DNA of 64,000 bases from Stentor roeselii (lineage: Eukaryota; Ciliophora; Heterotrichea; Heterotrichida; Stentoridae): the NCBI GenBank assembly GCA_006503475.1, contig RSEH01000165.1, positions 1 through 64,000 of the forward strand, in the 5' to 3' direction. Numbering within the stretch: position 1 is the first letter of the stretch; every line of letters starts with the position of its first letter. Below, piece after piece: positions 46,845-57,415 of the stretch. Position numbers and translations under genes: made by a program. Under the pieces are notes generated by a model. The model was not told the DNA's origin, did no database searches, and saw only the letters and a program-made list of their open reading frames with translations.

Positions 46845-48077
46845 TTATTCACATTTGCACCCCTGGTAACTTCCACAAGTATAACAAAAAATCGTTCCAC
46901 ATGTGCATCGAAGGCGAATCGAGTCAGTTTTTTCCACCCAAAAGCCGCACATCATGCAAGACTTGAACTTCTGACCCGTCGCCATTCCCACCACGCGATT
47001 CACTCTTCCCGGCCAAGGTAAGTCCTCACAAGTATACCCCGGGTGGGCGACTCTGCGACAATTGAGGCAGTATCCGCGATTGCAAAGTTTGCAGTGGTAG
47101 TCGTCTTGACCCTCTTCGTATTCAAACATGTTTCGACAACCTGCAGTGGGGCAACTGCTGAAGACTGAGTCTTCACTGTGCATGAAGGCTTTGAAGGTCA
47201 GGTCTGAGTAAAGCTGGGACTGTCTTTTTGAAAGGTTTGAATTGATTTCGACGATTGTTAGTTCTGTCTTGCAGGACTTGCATTTTATTGGAATCACTTT
47301 GTTATCGAGGTCTTTTATTATCTGGTCTTTTAGGCACTTCTTGTGGAAGAAGTGGGAACATTTTTCAAGCATGCAGAGGTCTTTGTCTTGAACTTTTTCT
47401 TTGCAGTCTGTGCAACGGATCGCTTGTTGTTCTCGTCTTTTTTCGTCTTCTAACTGCTTTAATAGCTTTTCTTGGTACTCTCGTTCAAGTCGGTCTTTTA
47501 ATTCTTTTGCTTCTTTTTCAGAGTCGAGTCGTTTTTGCTCTTCGAGTTTTCTTTGAAGTAAGGCTTCTTTTTCGTCGATTCTTTTCAAGATTCCGAGAAC
47601 TTCGAAAGCTTGTTGTTCGATTTTTTGGAGATCTTCAGGGGACATTTTTTTTTTTGCTGTAGGAAAGTTTTTTAGTTGTTCTGATGTTGAAGAGTTGATG
47701 GGCTTGATGTTTATTTCAGGGATTTTTGGTGATTTGATATGAATTGGAACTTTTAGGCTCGGCTTTGAAGAGCTTTCGGAATTTCCGTTCAATTCTGGCT
47801 TTGGGCCTTGCGGCTTGGACAGGTGAGATTGAAGAAGCTTTTTGCCTTCTTCGACTTGCCCTTGGTATAGGTGGAACTCGATTATTGCTTTGTTTGTTTT
47901 GGATAAGGTATCGTTGTCGAAGGCTGCTTGGGCTTGTTTCAGAGTTTCTAATATTTCGGTTAGGTTTGATTTGGACCTGGCTAGTGAAATCCCTGCAACG
48001 AAAATCGCCTCCGCTGTTAGGTCTTCTGAGTAGTTGATCACTTCTTTTAGGTCCTCTAGAAAAGATTTGATGTTCAT
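46845..48077 (-). CDS. RBR-type protein lacking the catalytic cysteine
   Basis: Protein of 410 aa. The N-terminal helical part (1-90) is followed by a disordered stretch, a coiled coil (about 150-218), RING1 (222-270, CTDC...CSHFFHKKC...CKSC), IBR (about 309-350, CPTAGC...CKLCNRGYCLNC) and RING2 (374-410, CMMC...CTCGTIFCYTCG). In RING2 the place of the active Cys (GCxHMxC in the family) reads DSIRLRC, so Ser386 stands there and the neighbouring His is lost. It may therefore be a pseudo-ligase or act as a plain RING with another partner. Zinc ligands are otherwise complete. Confidence 0.88.
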   Translation of the reverse strand: MNIKSFLEDLKEVINYSEDLTAEAIFVAGISLARSKSNLTEILETLKQAQAAFDNDTLSKTNKAIIEFHLYQGQVEEGKKLLQSHLSKPQGPKPELNGNSESSSKPSLKVPIHIKSPKIPEINIKPINSSTSEQLKNFPTAKKKMSPEDLQKIEQQAFEVLGILKRIDEKEALLQRKLEEQKRLDSEKEAKELKDRLEREYQEKLLKQLEDEKRREQQAIRCTDCKEKVQDKDLCMLEKCSHFFHKKCLKDQIIKDLDNKVIPIKCKSCKTELTIVEINSNLSKRQSQLYSDLTFKAFMHSEDSVFSSCPTAGCRNMFEYEEGQDDYHCKLCNRGYCLNCRRVAHPGYTCEDLPWPGRVNRVVGMATGQKFKSCMMCGFWVEKTDSIRLRCTCGTIFCYTCGSYQGCKCE

Positions 48078-48477
48078 TGTTATTAAAATTTTTGAAAGGG
48101 ATTAAAGGATTTTTTGGAAGATTTTAAAGGGCAGGGTTTTTGAGGTTACCTTTAATTTTTTGAGCCTGGTAAAGAATGATTAATTTTTTAGTGAAAACTG
48201 GGAAAGTTTTCGGGGTCAAGAAGAAAGTGGATCTTTAAGTAAATGATTTTAATAATCATCTTTTTCAGTTTCGAGAAGGTTAACAAACTTTTTCATGTTC
48301 AGTTTAGTTGATCACGAATATTAACTGAAAACCCTAAAAAATATCATAAAACCCTCTAAATTTCACAAAAATGAGTATTTAAATTAAACAAAAAAAATTC
48401 TCTACTCAAATAAAAAATTCCAAACCATCAAACCTTTCTTCTCTTAAAACTACTCAAAAAACATTAAACAGTTAAGT
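48078..48477. other. AT-rich intergenic stretch
   Basis: About 400 bp between two minus-strand genes; stops in all frames; nothing recognised beyond A- and T-runs. Confidence 0.5.
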
Positions 48478-49089
48478 TTAATTCTTCCCCTTAGGACTAG
48501 TACTCATTACTTTAGACTTTTTAATAGAAATCTTTCCCAGTCCTCCTCTTTGATCCCCTTTGCGATCTTCAAGCCCTTTTCCCTTATCCATCATTTGAAA
48601 ATAAGCAGGAATCCTAGCTTCAAGCTGTGCAAGTTTACATCCCTGAAAACTCATTCTATTCTTCAAATCTTTAAGTTTCTTCTTCTGTTTTTCAATAACT
48701 TTATCAAGTTTTTCGATCTTTTCATCTTTACTCGAGACTTTCTGTGACTTTTGAGCCAAAACGCTTTTAAGATAATCAATTGACTTCTTCAAGAACTCGA
48801 CTTCAACTTTAATGACTTTGAGTTTCTTGTCAGTTTTGGCTTCTTGAGATGATTCGATGCCAATTTCAGGAAAATTAGGAAATTTTATTTGAATTGTATT
48901 GTGGATGTCAAGATCTTTTAGTCTTTCTGAAGGTTCTGCACTGTTTGGACTTATTGGAGTTTGGGGAAAGATGAAGTTCTGGGATTCATCTTCAGGTTGT
49001 AGCATTGACATTGAAAGGGCTGAGACGTTTTGGATGATTGACGACATTCCTTCAGACTCATCACATTTAAGACTGTCTTCGAGCTCCAT
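48478..49089 (-). CDS. Coiled-coil protein (203 aa)
   Basis: The family is not recognised. The N-terminal acidic, Ser-rich part (1-80) is probably disordered. A coiled coil (about 85-150) carries heptads rich in Lys and Leu (KVIKVEVEFLKKSIDYLKSVL). The tail is basic and Gly-rich. Start context ttataaATGG. Divergent from the lipid-transfer protein gene, with 188 bp between starts. Confidence 0.62.
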   Translation of the reverse strand: MELEDSLKCDESEGMSSIIQNVSALSMSMLQPEDESQNFIFPQTPISPNSAEPSERLKDLDIHNTIQIKFPNFPEIGIESSQEAKTDKKLKVIKVEVEFLKKSIDYLKSVLAQKSQKVSSKDEKIEKLDKVIEKQKKKLKDLKNRMSFQGCKLAQLEARIPAYFQMMDKGKGLEDRKGDQRGGLGKISIKKSKVMSTSPKGKN

Positions 49090-49277
49090 TTATAAAAATC
49101 GTTTATTTTCGGAATTATTAAAATTTGGAAGAAAATCATTCAAATTTTCTTTGGTTTAATTGAGTTTTTTTAAGATTTATTTTAATTGATAGGAATTTGG
49201 TTTTGTTGAAATTTTCAGGCTTATTAGTCTTAGCTTTCGAATAAATCTTTCATTTTTCCTTTAATAGCTATAAACGT

Positions 49278-51695
49278 ATGGAAGCCAAAGAACCTTTAAA
49301 GGGACAGTTATATCATCGGGAAAAGTCACAACGTTACCTTTATGTCCTTGATGAAGAAATTGGAGCTGTTTATTGCTTTAAAAGAAAGGTGAACCAAATT
49401 CGCTCCAAAGTTTTGATTCTTTCTGGATGCGAGTTTTTGGACTACCCAAGTAAAGTTTAAGCAGATTGTCTTCTTTCTGAGAATGGATATGCTGCCAGTT
49501 TTGATCTGAAAATTGATGAACAGACTTATGCTGTTGTTTGTGAAGATGGTCTTAACCTTGCATCAATTAAAAGTAAATTTGAGGAATGTTCTAAGCTTCC
49601 TATTCCTTTAACTTATCGCAAATGTTGTAGAGTCTTTCGAGGAGTAGGCTTTATCTTGTCAATTCCTTTCAAGTTTTCAAATGCTTTATGCACAGGTCTT
49701 GAAGCAGTAGGTGATCGTTTCAGCCAAGCTCCAGACCGAGTATTCAAGATCCCAGTAAACGAAAACCGAAGAAAGCAGCCAGGAAACTTCGCAAGTGGAA
49801 TTTTCATGGGTACAGGAAAGATGTTAATCGGTATCGTAAAAGGAATCGGAGGACTAATCTACGAGCCGATAAAAGGAGCGAAAACCGGAGGATTCAAAGG
49901 CGCAACAAAAGGTTTCGGAAAAGGCATCCTGGGTCTAGTCTGCAAGCCAGTGGCCGGAACAATCGAGTTCGTGACTTACACAGTGCGAGGAGTGAGCAAC
50001 ACTCCTTCATCCGTATACAGAATGGCAGCGAATATATATAAAAAGCGTCAACTTCGAAAGCAAAAACAACTCAATTTCAATGGATTGATCGACAACGCAC
50101 CTTACACCCCGAAACTCGGTGAATACAACGATGACGATGAACAAAATCCAGATATGGAAGGAAATCAACAGGATGATAAAGAACCTCTTGACCCAGATGA
50201 GTTGATTTTGCCTATTTTAGATAGAAACAACCGTTTAAGGCAGTGGATTCTTGAACTTTCTCAGGTACTCAGGCAAGAAATCGACCTGCTCTTTGAAGAA
50301 AATGATGAAAATGATGTTTTAGAGTACAGGGTCCAAGAAGCTACTGAACTTGGCAGAGCTTTAAAGGAAAAAATCATTTACATGATTGAGGAAATCAAAA
50401 AGGTTCATGAGGAAAGTCAACTTGATAATGATCTGGTCAAGGACTATAATAATCGAATCATTTCAGGCTTGAAGGACCTTGGAATTGATGTGACTGGCTT
50501 TGAAGTCTTGGAACTTGCCAGTGATATCGAAGAAATTCTGATAGAGGAAAAAGATCTTGAACTTCAGAGCATAAAAAGCTTTCTGGAACCTGAAGTTGTT
50601 GTTGAACCTCCGAAACCCGTTATTAATTATTTTGTGGAACAAGCGAAATCCTGGAGGCCGAGTTTGCTTAAAGATGATTATAGAGTACCTGAGGCTGGAC
50701 CCAATGGAGGCATTCCTCTCACTGATGACCAGGTACTCAAGAAATTAAGGGATGTTGGAAAAGAAATTGTTAAGTCGCTTGGAAGGGAGATACTTCGAGG
50801 AAACTTCAATTTAACTACGGTTTCTTTTCCTATTAAATGCATGCAACCGACTACCACACTTCACAATACTCTTAAGTCTATGACTTTAGCTCCTCTTTTC
50901 TTTACTAAGGCTGGACTCTCTACTAACCCTATTGAAAGACTCAAGTTTTTAGCATGTGGAACTATGGGAACATATCGAAATACTAGTGCTTTTTTGAAAC
51001 CTGTAAGTTTTATATAGCTCAATCCGATAATAGGCGAAACGCTTAATGCTGAAATGGAAGATGGAAGCAAGATGTACTGCGAGCAGACCTGCAACCACCC
51101 TCCCACTTCTCACTTTTACCTAGTCGGTCCAGACGATTTATACACAATGAGCGGATACGTGATTTTTTCCACTTCAGCAGGTTTCAACTCACTAACAGTA
51201 TTTTCCAATCAGCTCCGAAATCAAGGTAAAAAGCAAATAAAATTCAAAGACGGTTCAATAATTCAAATAACATTTCCCGACGACCAATTCGTGAAGACCT
51301 TCATCGGGACCATGCGTCAAGAGACCTTCGGCAGTTTTACAATCGACGACAAAAAAAACAAGCTTCAATGTCTTGTCAACATCGGCAACGTGAAAGGCAA
51401 ACTTTCAGACTACGTGGAAGGTGTAATCGTAGAAGACGGTAAAAGAATCGTGAGTAAATTAACAGGGACTTATCTCGGGTACTTCGAATTCGACGGTGTC
51501 AGGTACTGGGACGCTCGAGAAGTTTCTGCTTTTCCCATGATTCCCAAGACGATTTTACCTTCCGACTCAGATTTAAGAGAAGATTTAAAATATCTGAGAG
51601 AAGATCGACTTGTTGAGGCGCAAGCCTCAAAAGAACAACTCGAAGCAGTTCAAAGAAATGACAGACGACTTCGAGACCTTCATAAGCCACATTAG
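49278..51695 (+). CDS. Oxysterol-binding-related protein fused to a VPS13-C-like domain (spliced)
   Basis: Three exons (introns 49450-49464 and 51003-51017) give 795 aa. Residues 1-100 look like a PH-like fold (GQLYHREKSQRYLYVLDEE, ending in SIKSKFEEC). Residues 120-245 carry Gly-rich amphipathic helices as in the VPS13/ATG2 C-terminal region (GTGKMLIGIVKGIGGLIYEPIKG, GFGKGILGLVCKPVAGTIEF). A helical linker follows (about 300-420). The OSBP-related lipid-transfer domain (about 480-790) has SFPIKCMQPTTTL, KPLNPIIGET and EQTCNHPPTSHFYL, equivalent to the EQVSHHPP signature; one His of the HH pair is Asn. Probable lipid exchange at membrane contact sites. I do not know this domain combination elsewhere. 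Confidence 0.88.
49450..49464 (+). other. 15-nt intron 1 in the lipid-transfer protein gene
   Basis: GTAAAGTTTAAGCAG. Removing it opens the frame between the 49278 start and the long central exon. Confidence 0.9.
51003..51017 (+). other. 15-nt intron 2 in the lipid-transfer protein gene
   Basis: GTAAGTTTTATATAG. Removing it rebuilds KPLNPIIGET, a core ORP motif, across the junction; strong support. Confidence 0.95.
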
Positions 51696-51706
51696 GATAA
51701 ATTTAA

Positions 51707-52423
51707 ATGTCGAATACTCGTATAGACAACTCATTACCAAAAAACGCGAAACCTCCAACAGCGGTGACTGTGCAGAACACTTTAACGAGTTCAGAAGACT
51801 CAGAAGAGACTCGTGAACTTCAGATAATCTTGGAATATCGAAGTCTTCGAGCCTTTGCACCTTCCGGGGTTTACGTAATTCCGACGATTCAAGATCTTTA
51901 CAAGTGGTATGGACTGTTGTTTATCAGAGGAGGAGAGTATCAAGGCGCTATCTTCAAGTTTAGACTCGAGATTCCAAAGGACTACCCTTGCTCACCCCCT
52001 GCAGTCTTTTTTCTGTCGCATGTTTTTCACCCCCTGGTCTGTCCTGAGACTGGACAATTAAACTTGTCGCCGAGGTTTCAGACTTGGACTCCTAAAAAAG
52101 ACTTCATTTTTATGGTTCTTTCACATATCAAGGTCTGCTTTCATAGTTATGAAAATTGGAAAGATTTGAAGTACGTCAAGAATACTAATGCTAGTACTTT
52201 GTTTGAAACTGATGAACTTCAGTTTATTCGGGAAGTCAAAACTTGTATCATGGCTTCTCTTGATGACCTGCAGGATAATAATGATGATTTTCCTATCAGA
52301 CTTAAAAGTTTCAATACTTTTCATAAAAAAGTACTTGATGAGATCAAAAGACCTGACCGAGGTTCAACGCCTCCTGAACAAAGTGAAGCATTTATGAGGT
52401 GGTTTAAAAATACTTTTATTTAG
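51707..52423 (+). CDS. AKTIP/FTS homologue (UBC-like variant, no catalytic Cys)
   Basis: Protein of 238 aa. Ubiquitin-conjugating-enzyme fold at about 40-190: [60 protein letters not shown]. It matches AKTIP closely by eye ([35 protein letters not shown].SGELD). The HPN and active-site Cys of true E2 enzymes are missing: the place reads [13 protein letters not shown]. AKTIP (FTS) joins Hook and FHIP proteins to link dynein to endosomes. The gene follows the lipid-transfer gene by 11 bp. With DCTN5 in the same window, dynein cargo linkage is well represented. Confidence 0.88.
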   Translation: [238 protein letters not shown]

Positions 52424-52524
52424 CTTAGAGGCTTATTATTCAAGTTTTTCATCTTAATCAGGTGCTATCAAAGATTCTTAATAATTAAAGAAAGCTCTAA
52501 ATCTATTGATTACAATAATTAATA

Positions 52525-53976
52525 ATGGGCTGTATCAGTTATTCCAAGCGGAAACCGAAGAACCATTTGAACCACTTAACAATCATGCTTTACCCAGGGC
52601 AGTTCATCCGTAATTTAAAAGAAAGTGTTTACTCTTATTACACAATCATGCACGAACTGGGATCTGGGTCTTTCGGACGAGTCATATCAGCAGTGCACAA
52701 CATTACACATCAACACCGAGCAATAAAAATCATAAACAAATTTTCCATCAAAAATGATGAAATTCGAGCCCAGATCATGAACGAAGTCACTATTTTAAAG
52801 ACTCTTGACCATCCAAATGTCGTCAAAATTTATGAATTTCATGAAGACGAGTTTAACCTCTACCTCGTCATGGACATCTGCACTGGCGGAGAACTCTTAG
52901 AAGCCATTTTAAAAGCAGGACATCTCGACGAAAGCACTGCAGCGGATTATATGCGACAGATTCTTTCCACTTTAATTTATCTCCATTCACAGAAAATCAT
53001 TCATCGTGACCTGAAGCTGGAAAACATGCTGATTGACGAGCCTGGGTCAAATAACTTGAAACTTATTGATTTTGGTGCTGCAACTTTTTACAAAAAAGAC
53101 GATTTGCAGTCTTTAAGGGTAGGGACTGTCAACTACATCGCTCCTGAAGTGCTGAACAAGAAATACAATGAAAAATGTGACGTGTGGAGTGCAGGAGTCA
53201 TTCTTTACGTCCTCCTCAGTGGAAAGCTTCCATTCAGAGGAAGTTCTAAAATGGAAAGCATCAGGTTCATTAAAGAAGGAAGATTTTCTTTGCAAGGAGG
53301 CGTCTGGGACTTAGTCTCTGAAGACGCAAAAGATTTAATCAAAAAACTTTTGGATAATAATCCGAAAACCAGACTTTCCGCTCAACAGGCCTTCAACCAC
53401 CCCTGGATTCAAAGATCTAAACTTCCTGCTTTGAAGAATAATTTATTAGAAATTGTTTCTAGTAACTTGAAGACTTTTCATCTTACTTCAAAGTTGCAAA
53501 GAGCAGTTATAAGATTTATTGCTTGTCAACTTTTGACTAGTGTTGAAAAAAAAGAATTGAATGAAATTTATAAGTATTTAGATGCGGAAGGACATGGGAA
53601 GATTAGTAAGGATCAGCTGAGTACCTTTTGGATGAAAATTTTAGGAAATCGTCTTGAGGAGGATGAGGTGAGTGGCATGATGACCAGGCTTGACACTGAT
53701 AAAAATGGATTTGTGGAGTACTCGGAGTTCATTGTTGCTGCCATGGACAAGAAAAAACTTCTGAGCTCTGAAAGACTTGATGCTGTTTTTAATGCTTTTG
53801 ATAAAGATCATAATGGAAAAATCTCTGCTTTTGAACTTTATGATATGCTTGATGATCACCAGGAGTTAGAAATGAATTTGTATCAAAATGTTATCAAAGA
53901 AGCGGACTTGAATGGGGATGGACAAGTTGATTTTACTGAGTTTAAGAAATTGATGTTTTGTTTAGTTAATTCATAG
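52525..53976 (+). CDS. Calcium-dependent protein kinase (CDPK)
   Basis: Protein of 483 aa. The N terminus MGCISYSKRK is fit for myristoylation/palmitoylation. Kinase domain at about 40-295: GSGSFGRV, AIKII lysine, HRDLKLENM, DFGAA, APEVLNKKYNEKCDVWSAGVILY. A junction helix (autoinhibitor) follows at about 300-345, then four EF-hands (about 350-483): DAEGHGKISKDQL, DTDKNGFVEYSEF, DKDHNGKISAFEL and DLNGDGQVDFTEF. The first loop has weaker ligands (Glu/His inside). Ca2+ binding to the EF-hands releases the kinase. Typical of plants and alveolates; likely attached to membrane. Start context aattaataATGGG. Confidence 0.95.
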   Translation: MGCISYSKRKPKNHLNHLTIMLYPGQFIRNLKESVYSYYTIMHELGSGSFGRVISAVHNITHQHRAIKIINKFSIKNDEIRAQIMNEVTILKTLDHPNVVKIYEFHEDEFNLYLVMDICTGGELLEAILKAGHLDESTAADYMRQILSTLIYLHSQKIIHRDLKLENMLIDEPGSNNLKLIDFGAATFYKKDDLQSLRVGTVNYIAPEVLNKKYNEKCDVWSAGVILYVLLSGKLPFRGSSKMESIRFIKEGRFSLQGGVWDLVSEDAKDLIKKLLDNNPKTRLSAQQAFNHPWIQRSKLPALKNNLLEIVSSNLKTFHLTSKLQRAVIRFIACQLLTSVEKKELNEIYKYLDAEGHGKISKDQLSTFWMKILGNRLEEDEVSGMMTRLDTDKNGFVEYSEFIVAAMDKKKLLSSERLDAVFNAFDKDHNGKISAFELYDMLDDHQELEMNLYQNVIKEADLNGDGQVDFTEFKKLMFCLVNS

Positions 53977-54039
53977 ATGAAGGATTTTTTTTCGATGAAT
54001 AAATATTTAGGCTGATTTGATATACTAAATTGAATATTT

Positions 54040-55349
54040 CTAACTAATATGACCCGAAAAGACATAAGGATCTATTTCTTCGTTGTCCATTCGAACCTCA
54101 ATCCAAGGTTTCAGCAAAACTAAAAGTAAAGTCCCGAGAGCACAAAACCCAGAAATTACAATCCACATCTTCCAGCATTCTCTTTCACCATTTTCAGGAC
54201 AAAACTCATCTAGCATAAGGCCAGAAGTAAAACCTGTAAAAATTGCATTAAATGCATATGCGATACTTGATATTCCATAGTAAAACCCTTCTTAACCCTT
54301 CACAGAGGCGAATCCATTGTAATCTATAATCCTTGCCTCAACAATAGCCCCTCCAATAGCAGTGATAAAACATAAGCAGCTATCCCAAAGTATCTGCTAT
54401 CAATAAAGAACATTAAAGGCCCAATAGCAGTGATGAACCCTCCAAGTACTATGCAATTATAAATTGACAAGTAATTCGTAATAAAGTTAAAGAGTATGCT
54501 GAAAACTCCTAACATTAAAGAGAAACCTGCAAAAAACAAACCGTATCCGAAAATTGATCCCACCTCCCTATCCATATATATCGGAAGGATTATTCCCACG
54601 AAATAAATTCCACCCATTGGAATAGCTGATAAAATTATTACAAATAATGTTTTCCAGAACCTTTTTTGATTCAAGATTTCACATATCCTTATCTGGGATT
54701 CGAAAGAAGAAGAAGGTTTTTCTAGTTTAGAGAATAGTATAATTAAAATAAGTTCTAAAAGGGAAATACCTATAAAGACCAAAAATATTATTCGAAATGA
54801 AGTCATGTTTAAACCGTTTAAATAAATAACTAGTTCATAAAATAATCCAAGCATGATGCTTGAGAAGTTTGAAGCTGAGACATAAATTGAAAAACCAAGT
54901 GACCTGTTTTCCAATGTTGTCGATTCTGATAATCCCGCTTTTAACGATGCATATATAATTACCACTGCTAAGCCTAAGACCAAGTTTATCAAGATTACAT
55001 GAATCACGATGTTTTTAGTCACTATGAGAAGCAGAAATGCGATTGCTACGATTGAAATTGATATTAAATATGTATTTTTAATACCATATCTCTCAATTAG
55101 CATACCTGGAAGAAGCATGAAGATAATTTGAGAACAATTAGTTGCTAGAAAGATACCTGCAAGGCGATCATCCACATGAAAGATTTTAATGTAATAGAGT
55201 GTGACCATGCACATTGAAAAATTAATCACAAATGAAGATAAGAAATCTAGAACTATAGTAAGGTTGAACTCTGAATTTTTGTACAAAGATTTGAAAAGAG
55301 CTGTAATCTCAGGTTTTGATTTATTTATCAGAGGTTTAGATTCTTCCAT
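54040..55349 (-). pseudogene. Major-facilitator transporter, copy A (recently broken)
   Basis: Equivalent in start (MEESKPLIN) and end (DPYVFS) to the whole copy at 57416-58726, and one nucleotide shorter (1,310 against 1,311). A 1-nt deletion near 54375-54380 shifts the frame after AAYVLS, and a TAA replaces the His codon of KGHEGFYFG near 54295. Up to the shift, 325 or so codons are open, so a truncated protein of about ten helices remains possible. The remainder still reads well in the shifted frame. Among the broken copies it is the youngest. Confidence 0.8.
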
Positions 55350-55524
55350 ACTATTCGTTTTACAAAATATACACATATACAAATAGAAATATGATAACTA
55401 AAAGCACCATATACATTTTATATATGAATGAATCTGAGAACAATTGTTGCAAGTGCCTTCAACACTCTCAGATTCACCTGATTAAATATTAAAATTCTAT
55501 AAATAATATTGATCAAACCTATCT

Positions 55525-56790
55525 TAAATAACTCAAAGAAACATAAGCATCATCTCTTCGTGTTCCATTCTGACTTCAATAAAAGGTTTCAAAACACTAA
55601 AAGTTAATTCCTAAGACCACAAGACCCCGAGAGTCCACATTTTCTAGCATTCCCAATAACCATGCTCAGGACAGTACTCATCCAACATGAGCCCAGACCA
55701 AACCTGGTAAAAATATTGATAAAAGCATATCAAATACAAGTATTCCATGGTGAAACCCTTTCATGTCCCTCCACAGATACCACTCCATTATAATCTAGAA
55801 TCCTAGGTCTTACAATACCACCTCACACAGCAGTGAAGAAGACATATGCAGCAACAGCAGAATAATTGCTATTACAAACAAAAACCAAAGGCCTGACAGC
55901 AGTGATAAACCTTTCAAGTAAAACTCAATTTAGTGCGACAAATATTTAGTAATAAAGTTAAACAGAATGTCGAAAACCCCCAACATCAGCGAGTATCCCT
56001 CAAAAAACAAGCCGCACTCAGTAGTTGTTAAAAGTTCTCAATCCATTTAAATCAACAACACAATGACTAAAACATTACCCACTCATAAAGGAATAGACGA
56101 CAGAATAATAATAATATCCAAAGTCTTTAAGTACCTTTTTTGGTTAAAATTTTTTTAATTTTAATTACGAGACACTGGATGAGCTTTTGTCGAGGTTTGA
56201 GAAGAAGATGATGAAAATGATTTCTAAGAACAATAAACAGATAAAAACTCAGAAAATGATTCGAAATGAAGACATTTTTATCCCTTTTTCGTTAAACATA
56301 AACTCATTGTCTAACTGAGGAAGGTTGTTGAAAAGTTATACGCTGAGTTTAATATCGAGAAACCAAGAAACCCGTTTTTTAACGATTTCGCTTCTGGTAT
56401 TCCTGTTTTAAAGAAGTTAATGTGAAGTTTATCAATACCACGTGAATATAGATGTTTTCAATGAATATTAGTACTAGAAAGATGATCAGGATGATTGATG
56501 CTGAATGTTATTAGGTAATTTTATTCAATATTCTTCGATTATAACACCTGGAACTAGCACCAGGAGGATTTGAAAACATTTAGTTATTAGAAAGATTCCT
56601 GCAAGATTTTCTTTTATTTTCCAGACCTTTATATACAAGATCGAAATAGTGTGCTTGAAAAAATGAATACCACTGATGGAATGAAGTTCATGATGATTTT
56701 TGAGGCAGTATTTTAATAAACTAAGTAATTATTAAGAAGGGTTTTGAATCTTGATTTTAATATTTAAATAATGGTTTGAATTCTTCCGTT
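55525..56790 (-). pseudogene. Major-facilitator transporter, copy B (decayed)
   Basis: Recognisable over nearly full length by DNA similarity to copy C: for example around 55930-56030 it reads like the stretch at 57850-57935, and the 5' end (gaattcttccg at 56777-56787) corresponds to ATGGAAGAATCAAAACC. Many stops and frame changes in all frames; no useful open frame remains. Same orientation as the other copies. Confidence 0.7.
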
Positions 56791-56829
56791 TATTTTTGTT
56801 TCTTACTAATTCTAAATAATAAGATTAGA

Positions 56830-57272
56830 AGCTTTGAAAAATATTTAAAACTAGTTGAAATACCGCTTCTATTAATCCTGCTTTTAACAATCCAACTATA
56901 ATTATTATAGCTAAGAATTAGATGAAATTAATCAAGATTGTACGAATTCAACAATTTTAAATAATATTTAGAAGAAGAAATGTAATTTCTATGATTCAGG
57001 TTTATGGCAAGTGTATAAATTTATCAATTAGTTTACCTCAGAAAACATGAAAATGATTAGGAGAAGTTGATTGTAAAGAGGGTGCTTACTAAGCGATCTT
57101 TCACATCTAAGATCTTGATGCTATAAAGAGAAACGATTTAGTTTGAAAATTTAATAACGAAGGAACAGAAATCTAGAAAGTTTGTATGGATGATGAATAA
57201 TTAGTACAAAGATTAAAAAGAATTGTAAGTTTTGGTTTGAGTTGATTTATCAGAGGTTTAGATTCTTTCATA
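56830..57272 (-). pseudogene. Major-facilitator transporter, fragment B2 (5' third only)
   Basis: Begins with an ATGAAAGAATCTAAACC-type start at about 57272 and continues through sequence corresponding to the first 130-150 codons of copy A/C, then ends near 56830 against copy B. It has stops in frame. It seems closer to copy A than to C in its first codons (CTGATAAATCA). Truncated tandem duplicate. Confidence 0.6.
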
Positions 57273-57415
57273 CTAGTCGTTATAAATTTACCTAAACAGT
57301 TATTAATATTGATATGCAAAGATATAAGTTAAATAATCTTCAAGATGCATCAAAATTTCCTTAAACATCCTAAAATTTCCATAATAATAAATCATAAATA
57401 ATTCTACTAATAACC

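Noticed and set aside
54324-55382. Copy A of the transporter as a complete shorter gene
   Set aside because: It is colinear with the whole copy C except for one missing nucleotide, after which the C-terminal part continues in another phase; the apparent stop is a result of the shift.
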